Shown here: in pieces, positions 55,158-62,687 of the stretch
How the letters are laid out: each line of letters begins with the position of its first letter
Position numbering within the stretch: position 1 is the stretch's first letter
Source of the DNA: Novosphingobium chloroacetimidivorans
Lineage (GTDB): Bacteria; Pseudomonadota; Alphaproteobacteria; Sphingomonadales; Sphingomonadaceae
Direction of reading: 5' to 3'
Assembly (NCBI RefSeq): GCF_014204535.1
Contig: NZ_JACHLR010000015.1
Location: forward strand, 1 to 64,000
DNA length: 64,000 bases
Made by a program: the position numbers and the translations under genes
Notes under the pieces: model-generated
What the model saw: only the letters and a program-made list of their open reading frames with translations
Databases searched by the model: none
What the model was told of the DNA's origin: nothing

Positions 55158-56216
55158 TCAGGCATGGCACACCGTCAGCGTCGGCGCGCGGTGCTTGATG
55201 CGGCCGGACATGGCTCGGCCCAGGTCGATGCCGGATCGCTCGACCAGGCGGTATGTCAGGCTTGCCAGCAGGAGTGTCACTGTCATCGAGAGCGGCACCG
55301 CCCAGGCGGAAGGCACCACGCTGCGTATGGCGTCGTAAGTCTGGCCGTGCACGAGATAGACCGAGTAGCTGATCGCCCCCAGGTACGCCGCGATGGGATT
55401 GCACAGTAGCGGGCTGGCGCGCGCCCGTGGGATCAGCACCACCAGCAGGAACAGCGTGAGGCCGAACAGCCATGGGTACAGCGCCTGCGCGAATCCGACG
55501 CGGGCATGGCTGTGCAACTGGAAGGCGAGATAGAACGAGGGCACCAGCAGCAGCACGAACAAGGCCACGCTTGCCAGGAAGTGCCGCAGCCGCATTTCGC
55601 CTTCGGTAAGCAGGAACGCCTTGTAGCCGATCACTGCGGCATAGAGCATGAAGATCCGCCCGGCGGGGATGCGCACGCCAGTGGCCAGAGTCACCACCAG
55701 CGTGATCAGCGTCACGCCCACGATCGCGCGCTCCAACCGGCGGGCGACACCGGTGCGGCAGGTGGTGATGAAGACCGCGAACAGGCCGTACCACAGGAAC
55801 TCGAGCGGCAGCGTCCACGCGGCACCGATGATCGGCTTCTCGCCCACGTACTCGGACACCAGCAGCAGCGCGGCGATCCAGCGGACGGCGTCGAACGTGG
55901 GGCGAGCGGCGAGACCCAGCCCAGTGACCTGATAGAAGGCAAACGGCACCAGGCACACCAAGTACAGGGGGTAGATCCGGCTGACCCGACGTATGGCGAA
56001 GTCGATCGGATTGAACCCGCGGGTCACCGAGAAGGGGATGATGAAGCCGCTGACGAAGAAGAACAGCGCGACCCCGGCGACACCTGGCTGGAGGGTTCGG
56101 ACCACCTGCGTCATCACGCCGGTGCGGTGCTCGAAGTAGTGCTGTAGCACGACCATGGCAGCAGCGATGAAGCGCAGGCCATCGATGTAGGTGATGCGGC
56201 TGGTGTTCGTGGTCAC
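55158..56216 (-). CDS. Acyltransferase 3 family membrane protein
   Basis: A 352-residue polytopic acyltransferase (OafA/ExoZ type) that O-acylates an envelope sugar or lipid. The N-terminus reads RITYIDGLRFIAAAMVVLQH with the conserved His, followed by FFFVSGFIIPFSVTRG and about ten helices. The GTG at 56214-56216 is the start; upstream codons come from a palindromic repeat translated by chance. Target unknown; no sugar genes are adjacent. Confidence 0.88.
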   Translation of the reverse strand: MTTNTSRITYIDGLRFIAAAMVVLQHYFEHRTGVMTQVVRTLQPGVAGVALFFFVSGFIIPFSVTRGFNPIDFAIRRVSRIYPLYLVCLVPFAFYQVTGLGLAARPTFDAVRWIAALLLVSEYVGEKPIIGAAWTLPLEFLWYGLFAVFITTCRTGVARRLERAIVGVTLITLVVTLATGVRIPAGRIFMLYAAVIGYKAFLLTEGEMRLRHFLASVALFVLLLVPSFYLAFQLHSHARVGFAQALYPWLFGLTLFLLVVLIPRARASPLLCNPIAAYLGAISYSVYLVHGQTYDAIRSVVPSAWAVPLSMTVTLLLASLTYRLVERSGIDLGRAMSGRIKHRAPTLTVCHA

Positions 56217-56301
56217 ACGTTGGATGGTATTAAGGGCGGCGCGGCAGCGGAATACGGGTAAATACAGGGCTAGCGAGCGACTTGATCCACGGTGGAGGCA
56301 T

Positions 56302-56330
56302 CGTCGCCCCGGGTCGAGCCCGGGGCGACG
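56302..56330. repeat. Family B palindromic repeat, single copy
   Basis: CGTCGCCCCGGG-TCGAG-CCCGGGGCGACG is a perfect 12-bp inverted repeat in the gap upstream of rplK and the acyltransferase start. Confidence 0.8.
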
Positions 56331-56494
56331 TGGGCCTTCTTGCATTGCGTTTTGCCGATCCTGCCGCTAAGGGCCGGCGCTTCGCGGTGCCTCGGCGCCG
56401 TGGATTCGCGCGGGAGGAAGGGGCAGCCTTTCCGTTTGACCGCTTAACATGAGCCGGGGCCGCGCCTCGGCGACAGTGTGAAAGGAGGCCCCTC

Positions 56495-56926
56495 GTGGCC
56501 AAGAAGATCAACGGTTACATCAAGCTGCAGGTTGCAGCCGGTGCCGCAAACCCCTCGCCGCCGATCGGTCCGGCGCTGGGTCAGCGCGGCGTCAACATCA
56601 TGGAGTTCTGCAAGGCGTTCAACGCGTCGACGCAGGAGCTCGAAAAGGGCATGCCGATCCCGACGATCATCACCGTCTACTCGGATCGCAGCTTCACCTT
56701 CGTCACCAAGACCCCGCCGGCCTCGTTCCTGATCAAGAAGGCCGCCGGCCTGAAGTCGGGCTCGAAGACCCCGGGCAAGGCGTCCGCCGGCACCATCAAG
56801 CGCTCGCAGCTCGCCGAGATCGCCCAGACCAAGATGGCCGACCTCAACGCGAACGACATCGACCAGGCAACCAAGATCATCGAAGGCTCCGCGCGTTCGA
56901 TGGGCCTTGAAGTGGTGGAGGGCTGA
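56495..56926 (+). CDS. rplK: 50S ribosomal protein L11
   Basis: A 143-residue ribosomal protein at the GTPase-associated centre. The signature is [19 protein letters not shown]; the C-terminal RNA-binding domain follows [14 protein letters not shown]. The GTG start at 56495 is preceded by AAAGGAGG six bases upstream. secE and nusG, often upstream, are not present in this window side. Confidence 0.97.
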   Translation: MAKKINGYIKLQVAAGAANPSPPIGPALGQRGVNIMEFCKAFNASTQELEKGMPIPTIITVYSDRSFTFVTKTPPASFLIKKAAGLKSGSKTPGKASAGTIKRSQLAEIAQTKMADLNANDIDQATKIIEGSARSMGLEVVEG

Positions 56927-56930
56927 TCCG

Positions 56931-57632
56931 ATGGCCAAGCAGACCAAGAAGCAGCAAGCCCTCGCCACCAAGCTGGGCGACAACCAGCAGCTCTATCCCG
57001 TCACCGACGCGATCACCCTGCTGCGTGACCTGGGCACCGCCAAGTTCGACCAGACTCTCGAAGTCGCGCTGAACCTGGGCGTCGATCCGCGCCACGCCGA
57101 CCAGATGGTCCGTGGCATGGTCTCGCTGCCCGCGGGCACCGGCAAGACCGTGCGCGTCGCCGTGTTCGCCAAGGGCGACAAGGCTGCCGAGGCCGCTGCC
57201 GCGGGTGCCGACAAGGTGGGCGCCGAAGACCTGATGGAAGACATGCAGGCCGGCAACCTCGACTACGATCGCGTGATCGCGACCCCGGACATGATGGGCG
57301 TCGTCGGTCGTCTGGGTAAGCTGTTGGGTCCCAAGGGCCTGATGCCGAACCCGAAGCTGGGCACCGTGACGCCGAACGTTACCCAGGCGGTCAAGGACGC
57401 CAAGGGCGGCCAGATCGAGTTCCGCGTCGAGAAGCAGGGCATCATCCATGCCGGTCTCGGCAAGCTCTCGTTCTCGGACGCCGACCTGAAGACGAACTTC
57501 GACGCTTTCGTCGACGCCATCGTCAAGGCCAAGCCGTCGGGTTCCAAGGGCAAGTACGTGAAGAAGATCACGCTCTCGTCGTCGATGGGCCCGGGCCTGA
57601 AGATCGACACGACGGAAATCGCCGGCGCCTGA
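56931..57632 (+). CDS. rplA: 50S ribosomal protein L1
   Basis: A 233-residue protein of the L1 stalk and, in many bacteria, a translational repressor of its own operon. The signature [20 protein letters not shown] is intact, and the N-terminal domain begins [15 protein letters not shown]. It starts four bases after the rplK stop. No rplJ or rplL follows in this window, unusual but seen in some sphingomonads. Confidence 0.97.
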   Translation: MAKQTKKQQALATKLGDNQQLYPVTDAITLLRDLGTAKFDQTLEVALNLGVDPRHADQMVRGMVSLPAGTGKTVRVAVFAKGDKAAEAAAAGADKVGAEDLMEDMQAGNLDYDRVIATPDMMGVVGRLGKLLGPKGLMPNPKLGTVTPNVTQAVKDAKGGQIEFRVEKQGIIHAGLGKLSFSDADLKTNFDAFVDAIVKAKPSGSKGKYVKKITLSSSMGPGLKIDTTEIAGA

Positions 57633-57660
57633 CGCCAGCGCTTCCTAGCTGACAAGAGCA

Positions 57661-57689
57661 GGCCGGCGGGAGCGATCCCGCCGGCCTTT
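57661..57689 (+). terminator. Intrinsic terminator after rplK-rplA
   Basis: GGCCGGCGGG and CCCGCCGGCC form a perfect 10-bp stem with loop AGCGAT, followed by TTTCTCG, 28 bases past the rplA stop. Confidence 0.85.
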
Positions 57690-57832
57690 CTCGTCTTGGT
57701 TCCAGCAGCTTGGCGTTTCAAAGTGCAATTCGTCGCTACTATCCCGCATGCTGGCGCAAATAGCGGCTGCCGCGCGGCCCATCGGCAATCCGGGACTCCC
57801 GGAGCAGGCGAAAACGCCTTATATTCAAGGCA

Positions 57833-58519
57833 ATGCTACACTCCCTTATGATCGGACGACGTGGGCTGGTGATGTCCGGCGCGGCTGCTGCCGTGAGCGC
57901 GCTCGCGGGCTCGTCGAAGCACTTGGTGGCTCCGGCAGCCAAGCCGACGGCTGCGCCTCAGGCGCCTTCATTGGCGCAGGCCCGCCCTGCAATGGTTCCC
58001 GCGGCACCGACACCCGAGCCACAGATCGTACGCGAGGCGCTCGCGGCGCTTGACGGGCACGGACGCCGGGTGCCGCATCATGACCGCATTGCCGTCGTGG
58101 ACTTTTCCGTGCCCTCGGCGCAGCCGCGCATGAAGGTCATTGATATCGCCTCGGGCAAGGCGAAGGATTTCCTCGTGGCGCATGGCTCCGGATCGGACCC
58201 CGGGCACACCGGCTATCTGCACAAGTTCTCGAACGTGCCCGATTCAAACGCGTCCAGCCAGGGCGCCTTCGTGACCGCGGACTACTACGTGGGCAAGCAC
58301 GGACGCTCGCAGCGCCTGCTCGGGCTGGATCCGACAAACAACAATGCGTTGGAGCGTGCGATCGTGGTGCACGGCGCCTGGTACGCCAACGCGGACATGA
58401 TCCCCGCGCACGGCAAGCTGGGCCGCAGCCAGGGCTGCTTCGCCGTCGGCGAGACCGAACTTGCGGCACTGTTCGAACATCTCGGCCCCGGGCGGATGAT
58501 CTACTCGGCCAAGGCCTGA
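57833..58519 (+). CDS. Murein L,D-transpeptidase catalytic-domain family protein
   Basis: A 228-residue exported protein. A Tat-like or Sec leader ([20 protein letters not shown]) precedes the catalytic domain of the PF13645 group. The active site is IVVHGAWYA and [10 protein letters not shown] with the nucleophile Cys. Members are predicted to crosslink peptidoglycan or act on stem peptides. It lies 80 bases before a second L,D-transpeptidase gene, so the two probably form an operon. Confidence 0.85.
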   Translation: MLHSLMIGRRGLVMSGAAAAVSALAGSSKHLVAPAAKPTAAPQAPSLAQARPAMVPAAPTPEPQIVREALAALDGHGRRVPHHDRIAVVDFSVPSAQPRMKVIDIASGKAKDFLVAHGSGSDPGHTGYLHKFSNVPDSNASSQGAFVTADYYVGKHGRSQRLLGLDPTNNNALERAIVVHGAWYANADMIPAHGKLGRSQGCFAVGETELAALFEHLGPGRMIYSAKA

Positions 58520-58600
58520 GCCCGCGCGCTCCGCAGAGCCCGCTTCGGAACAGGGGTTTACCCCCGAGCGTTAAGCACCTGGAATCACGGGAGCAGGCGC

Positions 58601-59704
58601 TTGAGACATCACTTACTTCTGACGTGTGCGGCGTTGATCGGCCTGTCTGCGTGCAACCAGGTCGCTCCTGGCGGGGACAATGGCAAAGACGGCCAGCAGG
58701 CGGCCGCACCCGCAGCGGCGAACCAGAACGCGGACCAGTACAAAGGCTTCGTATTCACAGACGCGCCTGAGGCTGGACAGCCGTTCCAGGCACCGGCCAA
58801 CATGGCGATCGAAGTGGCGCTGGATCGGCTCGGCTTCTCGTCCGGCGTGATCGACGGCAAGGCGACCCGGCTGGACACCGCGGCATTGAAGGGCTTCCAG
58901 CTCGCCAACAACCTGCCCGAGACGGGCAAGCTGGACGATGCGACCAAGCAGGCGCTGGGCGCTGCGGCTCAACTGCCCGCGACACGGATGGTGACCATTC
59001 CGGAGGAGTTCGCGCGCGGACCGTTCAAGCCGGACCTGCCGAAGGAAACGGGAAAGCAGGCCGGCTTTGACCACCTGTCCTACCGCAACCTCAGCGAAGC
59101 GCTGGCCGAACGCTTCCATACGACGCCCGAGATGCTGGCCGCGCTGAACGGCGGTCCGGGTGCGAAAATCGGAGCGGGCACGGCGATCCGCGTTCCCAAT
59201 GTGGCGGACGCGGATGTGACGAAGCTGGGCAAGGATGAGCGCGGCTGGAACCAGACGCTGCTGACGCTCGGCGTCTCGCCCGAGCAACCGCAGGCCGACC
59301 GGGTCGAGGTCTCCAAGTCCGCCGGGACGCTGCGGGCCTACGACGCCTCGGGCAAGCTATTGGTGCAGTTCCCGGTCACGACCGGCAGCAAGCACGATCC
59401 TCTGCCGCTGGGGGACTGGAAGATCCTGGGTGTCAGCAAGAACCCGGACTTCCATTACAATCCCAAGCTGTTCTGGGACGTGAGCGATTCCAAGAAGGAC
59501 GCGCTGCTCAAGCCCGGTCCGAACGGGCCGGTCGGCGTAGTCTGGCTCGATCTGTCGAAGGAGCACTACGGCATCCACGGCACCGGCGAGCCCGCCTCGA
59601 TCGGGCAGAGCGAAAGCCATGGCTGCGTACGCCTGACCAACTGGGATGCGGCGCGGCTTGCGCAGATGGTCAAGGCCGGCACCAAGGTCGTGTTCAAGGC
59701 CTGA
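58601..59704 (+). CDS. L,D-transpeptidase lipoprotein (YkuD)
   Basis: A 367-residue envelope enzyme. A lipobox (ALIGLSAC) makes Cys18 the lipidation site. A peptidoglycan-binding-type helical repeat lies at about 65-120, and the YkuD domain near 240-365 carries YGIHGTGEPASIG and SESHGCVRLTNWDA with the nucleophile Cys. It makes 3-3 crosslinks or attaches ligands to the wall. The start is TTG 58601 with GGGAG about eight bases upstream. Confidence 0.9.
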   Translation: MRHHLLLTCAALIGLSACNQVAPGGDNGKDGQQAAAPAAANQNADQYKGFVFTDAPEAGQPFQAPANMAIEVALDRLGFSSGVIDGKATRLDTAALKGFQLANNLPETGKLDDATKQALGAAAQLPATRMVTIPEEFARGPFKPDLPKETGKQAGFDHLSYRNLSEALAERFHTTPEMLAALNGGPGAKIGAGTAIRVPNVADADVTKLGKDERGWNQTLLTLGVSPEQPQADRVEVSKSAGTLRAYDASGKLLVQFPVTTGSKHDPLPLGDWKILGVSKNPDFHYNPKLFWDVSDSKKDALLKPGPNGPVGVVWLDLSKEHYGIHGTGEPASIGQSESHGCVRLTNWDAARLAQMVKAGTKVVFKA

Positions 59705-59797
59705 GGTGGCATCGCGCGGCGTGGCGGCCGCGCGATCCTCCCGCAACGGCCGGAGTAGCCGCCCCATTTACGACATGCGCGAACCGGTGTACTCGCA

Positions 59798-59819
59798 GTG
59801 CTGTACACCTGTACAGCAC
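59798..59819. promoter_or_regulatory. Perfect 22-bp palindrome upstream of TauD-like gene
   Basis: GTGCTGTACA and its inverted copy TGTACAGCAC are separated by CC. The 3' edge is 21 bases before the dioxygenase ATG, between the likely promoter and the gene, so it is a strong operator candidate. No TetR- or GntR-type regulator is adjacent. Confidence 0.65.
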
Positions 59820-59840
59820 AAGTTCCGGGAGCTGCGGCTG

Positions 59841-60689
59841 ATGGCCATTCACTTCGAAAATATAAAGCAATTCATCGGCTCGCGTGTGTCGTGGGACGAT
59901 CGCGCCGACGTGTTCACGCCCGACGCGGCAGACGCGATTCGCCAGAAGGTGGAAGAGCGGACTGTCCTTGTCTTCCCGCAGATCGACCTGACCGACGAAG
60001 AGCAGCTCAAGATCACCGACCTCATGGGCGGCAAGGTCCGCCTGACCGGCCGGTTCAACAAGCAGGACAACGACGAGGACGTCTACCAGGTCACGCTGGA
60101 CGAAAAGATCAACCCTCAACCGGAATATGTGCTGGGCACCTTCTTCTGGCACATGGATGGCATCACGGTCGACATGCCGCCGCCGTTCGCGACGCTGCTG
60201 TCCTGCCGGATCGCGCCCGACAAAGGTGGCGAAACCGAGTTCGCGAGCACGTACGCGGCCTATGAAGGCCTGCCCGACGAGGAGAAGGATGCGCTCGAGG
60301 GGCTGAAGGCGGTCCACTCGGTTCGCGCCAGCCTCTCGCCGATCGCGGACGCCATACCCGAGAAGCACCGCGAGAAGGTTCTGGGCATCGGCCTGATCAA
60401 GGAGCACCCGGTGATCTGGACCCATGCTTCGGGTCGCAAGTCGATGGTGATCGGCACCACCGCAGACCATATCGTCGGCATGGATATACCAGCCGGCCGC
60501 GCGCTGCTGATCCGACTGCAAGAGTGGGCGGCCCAGCCGGCCTTCTCGCTGCGCCACAAGTGGACCAAGGGCGACTTCGTAATCTGGGACAACACCGGCG
60601 CGATGCACCGGGCGATCCCTTACGACAAGTCGACGGGCCGCATGATGCACCGCACGTCGATCGCCGGCACCGAGGCCGTGGCAGCCTGA
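59841..60689 (+). CDS. TauD/TfdA family Fe(II)/2-oxoglutarate dioxygenase
   Basis: A 282-residue non-haem iron dioxygenase. The iron triad is His and Asp in FFWHMDGITV and the distal His in NTGAMHRAIPYD; the 2-oxoglutarate Arg follows in MMHRTSI. TauD-like enzymes oxidise taurine, alkylsulfates, 2,4-D or other substrates; the substrate here is unknown. It is a single gene behind a palindromic operator. Confidence 0.87.
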   Translation: MAIHFENIKQFIGSRVSWDDRADVFTPDAADAIRQKVEERTVLVFPQIDLTDEEQLKITDLMGGKVRLTGRFNKQDNDEDVYQVTLDEKINPQPEYVLGTFFWHMDGITVDMPPPFATLLSCRIAPDKGGETEFASTYAAYEGLPDEEKDALEGLKAVHSVRASLSPIADAIPEKHREKVLGIGLIKEHPVIWTHASGRKSMVIGTTADHIVGMDIPAGRALLIRLQEWAAQPAFSLRHKWTKGDFVIWDNTGAMHRAIPYDKSTGRMMHRTSIAGTEAVAA

Positions 60690-60695
60690 TCATGA

Positions 60696-60724
60696 CGTCG
60701 TCCCGGGCTTGACCCGGGACCGGT
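60696..60724. repeat. Family B palindromic repeat, single copy
   Basis: TCCCGGGCTTGACCCGGGA flanked by CGTCG and CCGGT; one base different from the copies at 39190 and 39392. Confidence 0.85.
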
Positions 60725-60867
60725 TTCGGCAGTGATGAACCTGTCGGCGAGATGCTGGCGATGGGGGCATGGACGGACGACGCCGCGGACGGTGGTGGCC
60801 GGGGTGTAACCCTATGGTCGCGCACTCCGCCGATGGTGACACCCTCCGTCAGTCCTGCGGACTGCCA

Positions 60868-61051
60868 CCTCCCCTTGCAGGGGAGGATCTGATGGTGCTT
60901 AGCGTCCGGGCTTCGGAGGGAACTGCTTGGGCAGCGAATGGCGGTGGGATTTGGCGTCCGATCGCCAGTCCATATCTTCGCCGGCAACCTCTCGTCAGGC
61001 CGAGACTCCCCTCCACCACCTTCGGTGGTCCCCCTCCCCGTACCGGGGAGG
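60868..61051. repeat. Family C repeat, decayed pair
   Basis: Two hairpins of the family C type (CCTCCCCTTGCAGGGGAGG and CCTCCCCGTACCGGGGAGG) about 145 bases apart. GACTCCCCTCCACCACC near 61005 matches the interior of the 54349 copy. Confidence 0.65.
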
Positions 61052-61127
61052 ACAGCAAGGGTTCTTGCTTGGAATGGCGGATCGGATATCCGCTGTTCTG
61101 GCTTGCCGCGGAAGCGCGGGGGCCGGC

Positions 61128-61676
61128 TCAGTTCGCCGCGAGGTTTGCTGCGGTGTAGCACTCGATGACGTACGCCAGCGGCTTGCCGTCGGGCAGCAGC
61201 AGCCGTGCGCGGTGGGTTGAGATCGTGCCGGCGGGACAGGTGTCTGCCCGGCCCGGGACCGTCGGCAAAGGAACCCGGCGGAAGGCGAGCGCTGCCACCA
61301 CTTTGCCGAACGGCGTGTCGGTGGTGCGCAGCGCATCGCGCATCTCAGGCGTGAGGCGTGCGGGAACGTACCAGTTCCAGGCGATCGAAAGCGCCTTGTC
61401 GCCACAGGACAAGCGCACGTGGCGGATCGCCACTGCATCCCTGGCATCGACACCGAGCCGCTTGCGCACCTGCGCCGAAGCTCGGCCGGTCGACGTGCCC
61501 AGACTTTGCGCCCGGATGATCGCCGGCGTGGCGATGCGGCGGCGCCCGCACCACTCCTCGAGCGCGCGGGTCGCGCTGTCGTGACGGGCCAGGACCGCTT
61601 CGAAGGTCGCAAGAGGAACCGTGGACGGGTTCGCGGCCAAGGCGGTGGCAACCCCGACGGTAGCAGTCATGAGCAT
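61128..61676 (-). CDS. Probable secreted protein, possibly chorismate lyase-like
   Basis: A 182-residue protein of uncertain family. A short hydrophobic N-terminus precedes ATFEAVLARHDSATRALEEW. Downstream elements (NWYVPARLTPEM, TDTPFGKVVAALAFRR, CTAAN C-terminus) recall chorismate lyase/UbiC-type folds, in which a PLG-like motif and late Glu are conserved, but I am not certain. Two Cys pairs could form disulfides. Start ATG 61676. Confidence 0.6.
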   Translation of the reverse strand: MLMTATVGVATALAANPSTVPLATFEAVLARHDSATRALEEWCGRRRIATPAIIRAQSLGTSTGRASAQVRKRLGVDARDAVAIRHVRLSCGDKALSIAWNWYVPARLTPEMRDALRTTDTPFGKVVAALAFRRVPLPTVPGRADTCPAGTISTHRARLLLPDGKPLAYVIECYTAANLAAN

Positions 61677-61825
61677 GCCCGGCAGCGCCTTTCGTCCAGC
61701 TATTCATGACCCCTAGCAACTTGGGCTTGATCCCCGCTTCCGCTCGACCTTCGTCCGACTACCGCCGCCGAGCCGCGGTAGGAGAGATAACGAAGGGTTC
61801 CTGAGCCGGGCCCGTGAACAGAGCG

Positions 61826-62587
61826 CTAGATGCCGCCGACGACGGCAGCCTTGTCGATCGCAGCCAATCCCTCGGCCAGGGCCCGGGTACAGGCGGCGAG
61901 CTGATCGGCCTCGGTCGAGCGGACGACGAAGTTGGCGCCCGTGCGGCCCTCCCGCCAGAAGGGATAGCTGCCGATCTGGCAGCCGGCATGCGCCTTCTCG
62001 GTCTGGCGCAGCAGGTCGGCGACCTCGCTTTCCGCGACCCACGAACCGATCGTCTCGGTCAGCAGAGGCGCGCCACCCTCCAGCGTGCCGGTGAGCGCCT
62101 CCAGCATGCCGGCCGTGATCTGTGGCACTCCCGCCATGATGAACAGGTTCTGGAACTTGATGCCCGGTGCGCCGGTGTAGCGATTGGGGATCAGCTCGGC
62201 GCCCTCGGGCACGCGCGCCATGCGCAGGCGTGCATCGTTGAGGCCGCCGCGCGTCTGGTAGTACTCTTCCAGGATCGCGCGCGCTTCGGGATGGACGATG
62301 ACGGGCACGCCCACCGCCTCGGCGATCGCATCGACGGTGATGTCGTCGTGCGTCGGCCCGATGCCGCCGGTGGTGAAGACGTAGTCGTTGCGCGCCCGCA
62401 AGGTGTTCACCGCCTCTATGATCGCGCCGGTCACGTCCGCCACGACCCGCACTTCGGAGAGGCGGATGTTCTGCACGCCCAGCCAGCCGGCGATCTGCGC
62501 GATGTTCTTGTCATGCGTGCGTCCGGAGAGGATCTCATCGCCGATCACGATCAGCGCTGCGGTGTAGATGCGGGAAGATTCGGCCAT
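61826..62587 (-). CDS. Competence/damage-inducible CinA-type (MoaB/Mog) protein
   Basis: A 253-residue protein with the molybdopterin-binding (MoCF) fold of CinA: IGDEILSGRTHDKN at the start, FTTGGIGPTHDDIT as the GG-GxT motif, and the second half without the C-terminal nicotinamide deamidase domain. Such shorter CinA homologues hydrolyse pyrophosphate bonds such as ADP-ribose; activity here is inferred. Start ATG 62587. Confidence 0.87.
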   Translation of the reverse strand: MAESSRIYTAALIVIGDEILSGRTHDKNIAQIAGWLGVQNIRLSEVRVVADVTGAIIEAVNTLRARNDYVFTTGGIGPTHDDITVDAIAEAVGVPVIVHPEARAILEEYYQTRGGLNDARLRMARVPEGAELIPNRYTGAPGIKFQNLFIMAGVPQITAGMLEALTGTLEGGAPLLTETIGSWVAESEVADLLRQTEKAHAGCQIGSYPFWREGRTGANFVVRSTEADQLAACTRALAEGLAAIDKAAVVGGI

Positions 62588-62687
62588 GGGAGCAAGGCCT
62601 AGGACAATTGGCGTTCGCCTGCCACCCGCACGCGCAACATCTGGCGGGCTGCCATCGTCGTCTTGCTTGCCCGCGGCGGGATCGCCA

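Larger units (their letters stand above)
60690..61127. other. Intergenic region with family B and family C repeats
   Basis: A family B copy lies at 60696-60724. CCTCCCCTTGCAGGGGAGG (60868-60886) and CCTCCCCGTACCGGGGAGG (61033-61051) are family C hairpins bounding an irregular 180-bp stretch. Nothing codes. Confidence 0.6.
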
